From the NCBI GenBank assembly GCA_028752905.1, contig JAQNBH010000013.1, positions 25,054,549-25,118,548 on the forward strand: DNA of 64,000 bases. Direction: 5' to 3'. The notes under the pieces are model-generated. The model was not told where the DNA came from. It did not search any database and saw only the letters and a program-made list of their open reading frames with translations. This document shows, in pieces, positions 1 through 11,400 of this stretch (its first letter is position 1; the number at the start of each line of letters is the position of its first letter). The position numbers and the translations under genes were made by a program. The DNA comes from Cladorhizidae sp. MBARI D1340-BT2 (lineage: Eukaryota; Porifera; Demospongiae; Poecilosclerida; Cladorhizidae).

Positions 1-307
1 TATTCATCCAATCATGTCTATGTATTAGACAGAGGTAGGTATACAGGAAAATACATGAAACACGATCAATTATTTTTCTTCCATTCCCCGATGGACTTGG
101 TCCCTAAATTCATATCATTTTTATTCAATCCAAAGAATCGGGAGGAGTGGCAGATTGGTGCTGGGGCTTGAACCCGTGCCAGCACGTCCTCACGTGCGAC
201 AGGGAGCCGATCTGGCTTCATCGGCCAGTTGTATCTGCCAAGTCTAATGCCAGGAAGTCATTCTTGCTGAAAGTAGCAGTGATGAAGTTTTCCTCCACTT
301 CCATATC

Positions 308-1260
308 CTACTTCTCCTGCACTTCCATATCTGGTTCAACCTCCTGAGCTACCTCAAAGTCTCTACTGAGACAAGCATGTTGTACTTTCCCAACCTTTCT
401 GATGCAATGCATATTACGGATGCCATTTACCGCAGGTGAGGCTGCCCAGAATGCATCATCTAGCCCCATCTGATGATTTCCCTCCACTATCTCATCGTTG
501 ATGACATCAGTAACCATCACTGATGGCATTAAGGATGCTGCAGCTGCGAATGAGGCAGAATCGCGGACAAGTGACTGGCGAGACTTGATCCTATTCCACA
601 CATATCGCTTCGTACTGCCTCCGGTACCGTCCACTGGGCCTTTCCCATGGCTGGTGGCAAAGTAGTTCCAAGTGAGGCTGAGGGAATGTCTCTCCTCCAG
701 CATACATGTAGGTAGAGCATCAACAATGTATCGACTCTTGAATTGGGCCGAGGTCCCATCTGACCAGATGTTGATGTCAGTAACCTGCAGGGAATATGAG
801 TGGGGTGGGGCCTTGAAATGATCTAAAATGTTGTATTATGTAGGTTGAATTACAGGGCTACAGAAAATGGCAGGAAGGTTGAAGGCGAAACTGGCCCCCA
901 ATAGCTATCAGAATTTTTTTACCTCATTAGGTAGCGTTTCAAGGATCTTGTCCATGTAAGGCAGGATAGTGAACTTGGAATGGTCCTTGCAGTCAGAGGT
1001 GAGGACACCACTGTGATGCTCCCCACCATACCACAGGGAGTACGTGAACAGTGATATGCCCGCATGAGTCCAGTGTGCTGACTGCACCTCATCCTGCTCT
1101 ATACATTCAAAGTTCTCCGAGAATAAACTTGACAGAAAGTGAAACTACAAATGGTTACCTTGCCATGAAGTGATGTAGTGTTGACAGCACTGATGTGATG
1201 GAGAATAGAATAAATCTGAGAGCTAGATCTTCTAATCCACTGCACTGCCTGCCTTTGTTG
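308..1260 (-). CDS. Partial multi-exon gene of the FATSHGKGP family, probably transposase-derived
   Basis: At least two, probably three, exons read on the minus strand. Exon 923-1127 encodes a segment with EQDEVQSAHWTHAG and LTSDCKDHSKF. It joins exon 308-784, which opens with VTDINIWSDGTSAQFKSRY and carries WNYFATSHGKGPVDGTGG. The 138-bp intron (785-922) has a GAG/GTAAAA donor and a CTGCAG acceptor and is in phase 0. A third exon (about 1159-1260) fits phase 2 through a 31-bp intron (1128-1158), which is unusually short, so that join is less sure. From memory of the family, proteins with the WSDG...QFK and ATSHGKGP..G.GG motifs are widespread and uncharacterised in cnidarians, sponges and fish. 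The spaced Asp residues suggest an RNase-H-like transposase fold, but that is inference. The 5' end is not found; the frame closes at 308. Confidence 0.6.
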
Positions 1261-2037
1261 GGTTTTAAATAGAACTTATGAGCTGTGGTGCCACTTGGAG
1301 ACAGGGCAGACTATTGGCATACTCTGGCATCTTCATGAAGCCTTTGATGTGACAGATAGGCAGACCCCCCTCCCTACAATAATTTTATTTTATTTTATGT
1401 TTAGCCTTTGATGTATAGCATATTGAACACACCCTCTCTCCCCTGTGATGCATGTTACAAACTTTAATTGGAATATACAAGAAATATCCTCCTTCAATAT
1501 GGACCATTTTTGGTAGGCAGGAGGGGCTTATGTTAGGGAAGGAGACTACAAGATTTTATCAACATAGGTTTAAAACTATGAGGGTAGCTGGAACTTATTG
1601 ATGTTTTCCGTGATGCGTGTTACATGTGATGTCAGGTAATCAGAAATCTATCAAGCACCCATATCATGTTGATAATAACAAAAAATATTTCTCAATATAG
1701 AAAGTTGATTGAAATCCCCACGCAAAAGTATCAACATATGTGGCATAGCTATATTTTAGAAAGGATTTTAGCTTTTGTACATTTTAGATATATTTACTCA
1801 AAAACGAGCCTCAAAATTATGTTCTCCTTCAGAGCAATGGTTCTGGGTAGTAAATGGAGGTATCTGCCCAAACTCCACATTTTCTGAAGCAGTGGAGTCT
1901 ACTTTCATATACATAAACTTTTATGGCAATACCATTGAGTTTTTTTTCCATCTCAAATGTCATGATTTCGTGACCTTGCCCTTTAACACTGCCAGAACTA
2001 CGACAATGTTCAATCATGCAACACACAATACTAAAGT
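1261..2037. other. No recognisable gene
   Basis: AT-rich sequence with only short open frames on both strands and no family motif that I recognise. It may hold 5' exons or intron of the minus-strand gene at 308-1260. Confidence 0.4.
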
Positions 2038-2840
2038 TAAGGCCTGTCCACACTGCACACTGAATGCGCGTGAGATCTCAACGAATGCGCGTTCGTTGCG
2101 TCCACACTGAATGCGAATTAGATTTCTTGGACCTAACGCGCATTAGGTCCAGTCTGCCTCGATAGGTGGTTTGAGTCGAGCCAGAGCAACAAATCCAAGC
2201 TTAAAATTAATTACGCGGGTGCGCGTTAAAGATAAACCACGCTGGCGGTATGGCTGCAGGCTGAAACTATGAAGAAACAAGAGCGCTGATCAGTGTGTGG
2301 AGCCATGCCAGTGTCCAGGAGCTCAAAGAAACAGAATCATTTATGAAGTTGTAGCTGATTCCCACCAGTGCTTACTGCGTGGCTTGCACCAAACCTGGTG
2401 CACAGATGGATGCTGGTAGCCAGCCATCATTGCCACAATCAAAGGACCTATAGCAGGCAAAGATCAAGCTAAAACTATTATAACTAAAATAGACTTCGAA
2501 AATTTTATCGCCGCAGCCTTCTTTTATGGAGTTCATGGAGCGCCATCCGTCTACTGTATTGCCTTTTTCTATTTATAAATCCTTCTTCTCCTCTGCAGCA
2601 TATGCTTCCTTCGCGTCTGTAGGTATCTCGTCCATAACAGAAGAAATCCAACAACTACACCGTATCCATTGTGCAAAGGCGACTACTCACGTGACATGGG
2701 TGGGAGTGGTTTTTATGCGCGTTTGGTTTATTGTCATGTCAGTGTGGACGCGACGTCGTGACTGGACGCGCATTGAGACTCTCTTGGTAGCTAGTGTGTC
2801 TCAATGCGCATCCAGTTATTGTGCAGTGTGGACAAGCCTT
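2038..2840. mobile_element. Non-autonomous PIF/Harbinger-type MITE with TTA target duplication
   Basis: Near-identical terminal inverted repeats AGGCCTGTCCACACTGCAC (left) and AGGCTTGTCCACACTGCAC (right, reverse complement) bound about 0.8 kb, and each end is flanked by TTA. A 3-bp TTA/TWA duplication and a GGCCTGTYCACACT-like terminus are typical of PIF/Harbinger. The interior has no transposase; sub-terminal repeats of a GAATGCGCGT-like motif lie near both ends. The open frame at 2526-2843 lies inside the element and resembles nothing known. Confidence 0.7.
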
Positions 2841-2984
2841 TAGGCAAAAGACTTGTTCACCAAACACTCAAAAGCTGTGAACTGTTTGACTACAGTCACC
2901 CAGGATGTGTTGATAGTGGAGTTCAAGGTCCAGTGGGTAATGTACTCTGTTCCTTCTGAGCAACCTAGGGCTAAGGTCATCCCC

Positions 2985-5900
2985 TAGGTGACCCAGTTGA
3001 GACATGTGAGAGACTCACTAAGAACTCACTAGGTGACCCACTAGGTGACCCACTAGGAACTGTAGGAACTCGCTGATGACTTCTAGGAACTTATTAGGAA
3101 CTCACTAAGAACTCACTAGGTGACCCACTAGGTGACCTACTAGGAACTGTAGGAACTCGCTGATGACTTCTAGGAACTTATTAGGAACTCACTAAGAACT
3201 CACTAGGTGACCCACTAGGTGACCCACTAGGACTGTAGGAACTCGCTGATGACTTCTAGGAACTTATGCTAAGAACTCACTAGGTGAGCCACTAGGAACT
3301 CACTGGTGACCCACTAGGAACTCACTGATGACTTCTAGGAACTCACTAGGAACTTATTAGAACCTCACTAAGAACTCACTAGGTGACCCACTAGGTGACC
3401 CACTAGAAACTGTAGGAACTCACTGATGACTTCTAGGAACTTATTAGGAACTCACTAAGAACTCACTAGGTCACCCACGACCCACTAGGAACTGTAGGAA
3501 CTCGCTGATGACTTCTAGGAACTTATTAGGAACTCGCTAAGAACTCACTAGGAACTGTAGGAACTCACTGAAGACTTCTAGGAACTTATTAGGAACTCAC
3601 TAGGAACTTATTAGGAACTCACTAGTGACCCAGTAGGAACTCACTAGTGACCCACTAGGAACTCACTAGTGACCCACTAGGAACTCACCAGTGACCCACT
3701 AGGAACTCACTAGTGACCCAGTAGGAACTCACTAGTGACCCACTAGGAACTCGCTAGTGACCCACTAGGAACTCACTAGTGACCCACTAGGAACTCACCA
3801 GTGACCCACTAGGAACTCACTAGTGACCCAGTAGGAACTCACTAGTGGCCCACTAGGAACTTACTAGTGACCCACTAGGAACTCACTAGTGACCCACTAG
3901 GAACTTAGTGACCCAGTAGGAACTCACTAGTGACCCACTAGTGACCCACTAGGAACTCACTAGTGACCCACTAGTGACCCACTAGGAACTCGCTAGAGAC
4001 CCACTAGGAACTCATTAGTGACCCACTAGGAACTCACTAGTGACCCACTAGGAACTCACTAGTGACCCACTAGGAACTCACCAGTGACCCACTAGGAACT
4101 CACCAGTGACCCACTAGGAACTCACCAGTGACCCACTAGGAACTCACCAGTGACCCACTAGGAACTCACCAGTGACCCACTAGGAACTCACCAGTGACCC
4201 ACTAGGAACTCACCAGTGACCCACTAGGAACTCACCAGTGACCCACTAGGAACTCACTAGTGACCCACTAGGAACTCACTAGTGGACCCAGTAGGAACTC
4301 ACTAGTGACCCACTAGGAACTCACTAGTGACCCACTAGGAACTCACTAGTGACCCAGTAGGAACTCACTAGTGACCCAGTAGGAACTCACTAGTGACCCA
4401 CTAGGAACTCACTAGTGACCCACTAAGAACTCACTAGTGACCCAGTAGGAAATCACTAGTGACCCAGTAGGAACTCACTAGTGACCCACTAGGAACTCAC
4501 TAGAGACCCACTAGGAACTCACTAGTGACCCACTAGGAACTCACTAGTGACCCACTAGGAACTCCCTAGAGACCCACTAGGAACTCACTAGTGACCCACT
4601 AGGAACTCACTGGTGATCCACTAGGAACTCACTGGTGACCCACTAGGAACTCACTGGTGACCCACTAGGAACTCACTGGTGAACTCACTGGTGACCCACT
4701 AGGAATTCACTGGTGACCGACTAGGAACTCACTAGTGACTCACTAGGAATTCACTAGTGACCCACTAGGAACTCACTAGTGACCCACTAGGAACTCACTA
4801 GTGACCCACTAGGAACTCACTAGTGATCCACTAGGAACTCACTAGTGACCCACTAGGAACTCACTATTGACCCAGTAGGAACTCACTAGTGACCCACTAG
4901 GAACTCACTAGTGACCCACTAGGAACTCACTAGTGACCTACTAGGAGCTCACTAGTGACCCACTAGGAACTCACCAGTGACCCACTAGGAACTCACTAGT
5001 GACCCACTAGGAACTCATTAGTGACCCACTAGGAACTCACTAGGAACTCACTAGTGACCCACACTAGGAACTCACTAGTGACCCACTAGGAACTCACTAG
5101 TTACCCAGTAGGAACTTACTAGTGACCCAGTAGGAACTCACTAGTGACCCACTAGGAACTCACTAGAGCCCCACTAGGAACTCACTAGTGACCCACTAGG
5201 AACTCACTAGTGACCCACTAGGAACTCCCTAGAGACCCACTAGTGACCCACTAGGAACTCACTAGTGATCCACTAGGAACTCACTGGTGACCCACTAGGA
5301 ACTCACTGGTGACCCACTAGGAACTCACTAGTGACTCACTAGGAACTCACTAGTGACCCACTAGGAACTTACTAGTGACCCAGTAGGAACTCACTAGTGA
5401 CCCACTAGGAACTCACTAGTGACCCACTAGGAACTCACTAGTGACCCACTAGGAACTCACTAGTAGGAACTCACTAGTGACCCAGTAGGAACTCACTAGT
5501 GACCCACTAGGAACTCACTAGTGACCCACTAGGAACTCACTAGTGACCCACTAGGAACTCACTAGTGACCCACTAGGAACTCACCAGTGACCCACTAGTG
5601 ACCCACTAGGAACTCATTAGTGACCCACTAGGAACTCACTAGTGACCCACTAGGAACTAACTAGTGACCCACTAGGAACTCACTAGAGACCCACTAGGAA
5701 CTCACTAGTGACCCACAAGGAACTCACTGGTGATCCACTAGGAACTCACTGGTGACCCACTAGGAACTCACTGGTGACCCACTAGGAACTCACTGGTGAC
5801 CCACTAGGAACTCACTGGTGACCCACTAGGAATTCACTGGTGACCGACTAGGAACCTACTAGTCACTTACTAGGAACTCACTAGTGACCCACTAGGAACT

Positions 5901-6251
5901 CACTAGTGACCCACTAGGAACTCACTAGTGACCCAGTAGGAACTCACTAGTGACCCACTAGGAACTCACTAGTGACCCACTAGGAACTCACTAGTGACCC
6001 AGTAGAAACTCACTAGTGACCCACTAGGAACTCACTAGTGACCCACTAGGAACTCACTAGTGACCCACTAGGAACTCACCAGTGACCCACTAGGAACTCA
6101 CTAGTGACCCACTTGGAACTCATTAGTGACCCACTAGGAACTCACTAGTGACCCACTAGGAACTCACTAGTGACCCACTAGGAACTCACTAGTGACCCAC
6201 TAGGAACTCACTAGTAACCCACTAGGAACTCACCAGTGACCCACTAGGAAC
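2985..6251. repeat. 3.3-kb minisatellite, 22-bp unit, with a more complex proximal part
   Basis: The main part repeats ACTCACTAGTGACCCACTAG plus two bases, period 22. Common variants are CCAGTGACC, CTGGTGACC and GACCCAGTAGG. The first 0.6 kb (2985-3620) has a longer compound unit of about 110-120 bp containing AACTGTAGGAACTCGCTGAT and AGGTGACCCACTAGGTGACC. The simple 22-mer looks like a later expansion of one part of that unit. No gene is contained. Confidence 0.95.
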
Positions 6252-6676
6252 TGTGAATTCACTTTGTTTCCCCTTGTGCTCTGTTATTTTGGCACTGCAA
6301 GCCATTCTAGAGCAAGGGAGAATGGTGACTGTTCTTTTTGGCAAACAAGGCACTTTGAATAGTTTTGTTGTGTTTCGCAAGTGTTCAGGCCAAATTCCAT
6401 TGGATGCGTGGTCTTCACCCATACATAGCTGCGTATATTGCTATTTACTTGATTGATTGATTGGTCCAAGTCGACGATGATTCTGTAGAGCTTTCTATTT
6501 CAGCGACTGCAGTATTTTTCTATTAGAGTAAAGTTTGATGTAGCTTCGCAAATAGCTTGAGTTGAATTTCACTATGTGAACTCTTGTGTCTAATTTTTGG
6601 TAATGATTGCCAAATGACATACTTTCTATAAACTTAAAATTGTGTGCTTGCTGGATATCTCCTCTAATGTTCCCAA
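6252..6676. other. No recognisable gene
   Basis: Unique sequence between minisatellites. Three overlapping frames of 61-67 codons (6222-6469) are opposite-strand readings of each other and match nothing I recognise. Confidence 0.4.
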
Positions 6677-6800
6677 GAGTAAGGCCTCTACACACTGCAC
6701 ACTCAATGCACACTCAGTCACATCCATGTTGAATTAGAATTTGGAAGTTGTGCCACATTGGTGCATCAGATCCAATGCCCTTCATAGATGGCAATAATTA
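6677..6800. mobile_element. Decayed single end of the Harbinger-type MITE family seen at 2038
   Basis: GTAAGGCCTCTACACACTGC, then CACTCAATGCACACTCAGTC, aligns with the left end of the 2038-2840 MITE. CpG sites there appear here as TG or CA, as expected from methylation decay. No matching right end was found. Confidence 0.5.
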
Positions 6801-6900
6801 TAGGCATTAGAATGATTAGGCAGCAAGTGTGCATCTGCTACCATGACTGCAAGTCATAGCTTAGGGACTGGAACTGTTAATCTGGTCTTTGTAGGGTACA

Positions 6901-7132
6901 AGCTAGCTATATCTAGACTAACTAGACCATCTGATGCACATCTGATCCCCTCATACCCATACCAGCTAGCTATATCTAGACTAACTAGACCATCTGATGC
7001 ACATCTGATCCCATCATACCATCCATACAAGCTAGCTATATCTAGACTAACTAGACCATCTGATGCACATCTGATCCTCTCCATACCATCCATACCAGCT
7101 AGCTATATCTAGACTAAAGCAATAGACCATCT
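6901..7132. repeat. Four tandem copies of a 63-67-bp unit
   Basis: Copies begin with AGCTAGCTATATCTAGACTA at 6901, 6964, 7030 and 7097. The middle of each holds CATCTGATGCACATCTGATC. The last copy is altered by insertion of AAAGCAATAG and leads into the hairpin at 7066-7230. Confidence 0.9.
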
Positions 7133-7230
7133 GATCCTCTCCATACCATATCTAGATGGTCTATTGCTTTAGTTAGTCTAGATATACATGTAGCTAGCTG
7201 GTATGGATGGTATGTAGAGGATCAGATGTG
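7066..7230. repeat. Large imperfect inverted repeat (hairpin)
   Basis: The left arm 7066-7132 and right arm 7154-7230 are reverse complements apart from two small indels (ACATGT and about 4 bp near CTAACT). The loop is about 21 bp. The arms contain CATACCATCCATACCAGCTA and GACTAAAGCAATAGACCATC. The left arm is the final copy of the direct-repeat array at 6901. Confidence 0.85.
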
Positions 7231-7235
7231 CAGGT

Positions 7236-7606
7236 AGAACGTGGCTGGGGTGTGGTAGAGACATGGCTGGGGTGTGGCAGAGACATGGCTGGGGTGTGGC
7301 TGTGGTGTGGTAGAGACATGGCTGGGGTGTGGTAGAGATGTGGCTGGGTTGTGGTAGAGATGTGGCTGGGGTGTGGTAGAGACATGGCTGGGGTGTGGTA
7401 GAGACGTGGCTGGGGTGTGGTAGAGACATGTCTGGGTATGGTAGAGACATGGCCGGGGTGTGGTAGAGACATGGCTGGGGTATGGTAGAGACATGGCTGG
7501 GGTGTGGTAGAGACATGGCTGGGGTGTGGTAGAGGCGTGACTGGGGTGTGGCAGAGACATGGCTGGGGTGTGATAGAGACGTGGCTGGGGTGTGGTAGAG
7601 ACGAGC
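7236..7606. repeat. 22-bp minisatellite
   Basis: Units of ACATGGCTGGGGTGTGGTAG plus AG, period 22 with some 15-21-bp variants, about 17 copies. The 166-183-codon frames on the minus strand here are repeat artefacts (Pro/His/Ser-rich periodic translation). Confidence 0.9.
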
Positions 7607-8141
7607 TTTTGTTGGAAGTGTAGAGAGAGGAAGATGTCCGAACAGCTGATGGTGTCCAGAAACAAGATGGAGGTCCAGAGGCTGACTAAGTGTGTGAGTG
7701 TATTGGCAACAATGCAGAACAAATGTCAAGATGAATTAGCTAGTAATTCATACACTACTAGCTATAACTGACTACTACAAACACCAGAAGATTCCTTTGG
7801 GATTATTTTCCATATATGATAATATGGAAACAAAGTTCCTGGTAGAAGCAGAGACCAGATATAGCTGGAGATGGGTGCAAAGTGCAAGGAGATAGTGAAA
7901 TGGATAGTGTCCATGTTAGGGCTGCGGCTGTGATAGGTCGGCTCCCCCAATAACACCCCGGAATGGATGCGCTTTGCATGTACATGTATTTATATTTGCA
8001 TATATCTAGTGTGGCAGGCTACTGGAGACACATGAGTTGTGATCACTTGAACTTTGAGCTACCATTACATGTGGTGCAGCAGGTTCAATATGTTCACTTC
8101 CCTTCTCTCTCTCTGACCTCTCCTCTTCTATTGATGCTCAG
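7607..8141 (+). other. Probable intron upstream of the G-alpha exon
   Basis: No coding signal is recognised. It ends in a strong polypyrimidine tract (8101-8130) and a TGATGCTCAG acceptor directly before the G-alpha exon. No earlier G-alpha exon (P-loop, switch II DVGGQR or NKxD) was found between here and position 1. Confidence 0.5.
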
Positions 8142-8317
8142 GTCCGAACTGTGATTACAAAGTAGCTTGTGAGTTCATTATCAAGATGTTCATCAACTGT
8201 TATCCTGAGCGAAGTGCCGACATCTATCCACACTTTACCTGCGCCACTGACACAGAGAACATTAAGTTTGTGTTTGATGTAGTCAAGGACCACCTCCTCT
8301 ACGTACCTTGTTATTAG
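8142..8317 (+). CDS. Last exon of a heterotrimeric G-protein alpha subunit, Gq-like
   Basis: The exon begins after a CAG acceptor with GT completing a Gly codon. It encodes PNCDYKVACEFIIKMF, then about 14 residues, then IYPHFTCATDTENIKFVFD and VVKDHLLYVPCY before TAG. The TCATD motif contacts the guanine base in all G-alpha subunits. The TCATDTENI-FVF run, the alpha-5 helix start and the FI-KMF segment place it nearest the Gq class. G-alpha subunits transduce receptor signals at the inner plasma membrane, and their last ~10 residues set receptor specificity. Here those residues are replaced by a short divergent tail. An AATAAA lies 17 bases after the stop. The rest of the gene is not visible; this could be an orphan or duplicated exon. 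Confidence 0.8.
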
Positions 8318-8333
8318 CCCCACCTCTCAATTC

Positions 8334-8339
8334 AATAAA
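8334..8339 (+). promoter_or_regulatory. Polyadenylation signal AATAAA of the G-alpha exon
   Basis: AATAAA 17 bases after the TAG stop in TTCAATAAAACTTTATTG, positioned as expected for a short 3' UTR. Confidence 0.6.
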
Positions 8340-8485
8340 ACTTTATTGTGCTCACAGTCCTTTGCTAATAATGTAATTCACACCACGCAACTTACAACAT
8401 ACGAGACATGTCAAGATTATGCATATAAAATATGCTGACGGAACTAAAATCATGTCCAAAGTAAACTTTTGTCATATAAGTAATA

Positions 8486-11400
8486 CACACACAAGTAATG
8501 CACATACAAGTAATGCATGCACAAGTAATGCACACACAAGTAATGCACACACAAGTAATGCACACACAAGTAATGCACACACAAGTAATACACACACAAG
8601 TAATGCACGCACAAGTAATGCACACACAAGTAATGCACGCACAAGTAATACACACACAAGTAATGCACACACAAGTAATGCACACACAAGTAATGCACGC
8701 ACAAGTAATACACACACAAGTAATGCACACACAAGTAATACACACACAAGTAATGCACGCACAAGTAATGCACACACAAGTAATGCACGCACAAGTAATA
8801 CACACACAAGTAATGCACACACAAGTAATGCACGCACAAGTAATGCACACACAAGTAATGCACACACAAGTAATACACACACAAGTAATGCACGCACAAG
8901 TAATGCACACACAAGTAATGCACGCACAAGTAATACACACACAAGTAATGCACACACAAGTAATGCACGCACAAGTAATGCACACACAAGTAATGCACAC
9001 ACAAGTAATACACACACAAGTAATGCACGCACAAGTAATGCACACACAAGTAATACACACACAAGTAATACACACACAAGTAATGCACGCACAAGTAATG
9101 CACACACAAGTAATGCACACACAAGTAATACACACACAAGTAATGCACGCACAAGTAATGCACACACAAGTAATGCACACACAAGTAATACACACACAAG
9201 TAATGCACGCACAAGTAATACACACACAAGTAATGCACGCACAAGTAATGCACACACAAGTAATGCACACACAAGTAATGCACATACAAGTAATGCACGC
9301 ACAAGTAATACACACACAAGTAATGCACACACAAGTAATGCACGCACAAGTAATACACACACAAGTAATGCACACACAAGTAATGCACGCACAAGTAATG
9401 CACACACAAGTAATGCACACACAAGTAATACACACACAAGTAATGCACACACAAGTAATACACACACAAGTAATACACACACAAGTAATACACACACAAG
9501 TAATACACACACAAGTAATACACACACAAGTAATGCACGCACAAGTAATGCACGCACAAGTAATACACACACAAGTAATACACACACAAGTAATGCACAC
9601 ACAAGTAATACACACACAAGTAATGCACACACAAGTAATGCACGCACAAGTAATGCACGCACAAGTAATACACACACAAGTAATACACACACAAGTAATG
9701 CACACACAAGTAATACACACACAAGTAATGCACACACAAGTAATACACACACAAGTAATACACACAAGTAATGCACACACAAGTAATACACACACAAGTA
9801 ATGCACACACAAGTAATACACACACAAGTAATGCACACACAAGTAATACACACACAAGTAATACACACACAAGTAATACACACACAAGTAATGCACACAC
9901 AAGTAATACACACACAAGTAATGCACGCACAAGTAATGCACACACAAGTAATACACACACAAGTAATGCACACACAAGTAATACACACACAAGTAATGCA
10001 CACACAAGTAATGCACGCACAAGTAATACACACACAAGTAATACACACACAAGTAATGCACACACAAGTAATACACACACAAGTAATGCACACACAAGTA
10101 ATACACACACAAGTAATACACACAAGTAATGCACACACAAGTAATACACACACAAGTAATGCACACACAAGTAATACACACACAAGTAATGCACACACAA
10201 GTAATACACACACAAGTAATACACACACAAGTAATACACACACAAGTAATACACACACAAGTAATACACACACAAGTAATGCACACACAAGTAATGCACA
10301 CACAAGTAATACACACACAAGTAATGCACACACAAGTAATACACACACAAGTAATACACACAAGTAATACACACACAAGTAATGCACACACAAGTAATGC
10401 ACACACAAGTAATACACACACAAGTAATACATGCACAAGTAATACACACACAAGTAATGCACACACAAGTAATACACACACAAGTAATACACACACAAGT
10501 AATGCACACACAAGTAATACACACACAAGTAATACACACACAAGTAATACACACACAAGTAATACACACACAAGTAATGCACACACAAGTAATACACACA
10601 CAAGTAATGCACACACAAGTAATACACACACAAGTAATACACACACAAGTAATGCACACACAAGTAATACACACACAAGTAATGCACACACAAGTAATAC
10701 ATGCACAAGTAATACACACACAAGTAATACACACACAAGTAATACACACACAAGTAATACACACACAAGTAATGCACGCACAAGTAATACACACACAAGT
10801 AATGCACACACAAGTAATGCACGCACAAGTAATACACACACAAGTAATACACACACAAGTAATGCACGCACAAGTAATACACACACAAGTAATACACACA
10901 CAAGTAATGCACACACAAGTAATGCACACACAAGTAATACACACACAAGTAATGCACACACAAGTAATACACACACAAGTAATACACACACAAGTAATGC
11001 ACACACAAGTAATGCACACACAAGTAATGCACACACAAGTAATGCACACACAAGTAATACACACACAAGTAATGCACACACAAGTAATACACACACAAGT
11101 AATGCACGCACAAGTAATGCACGCACAAGTAATGCACACACAAGTAATGCACGCACAAGTAATACACACACAAGTAATGCACGCACAAGTAATGCACACA
11201 CAAGTAATGCACGCACAAGTAATACACACACAAGTAATACACACACAAGTAATGCATGCACAAGTAATGCACACACAAGTAATACACACACAAGTAATGC
11301 ACACACAAGTAATACACACACAAGTAATGCACACACAAGTAATACACACACAAGTAATGCACACACAAGTAATACACACACAAGTAATACACACACAAGT

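Noticed and set aside
2526..2843. 105-codon plus-strand frame
   Set aside because: Lies inside a non-autonomous MITE and runs into its terminal repeat.
7178..7729. 183-codon Pro/His/Ser-rich protein
   Set aside because: Periodic translation of a 22-bp minisatellite, open in several frames.
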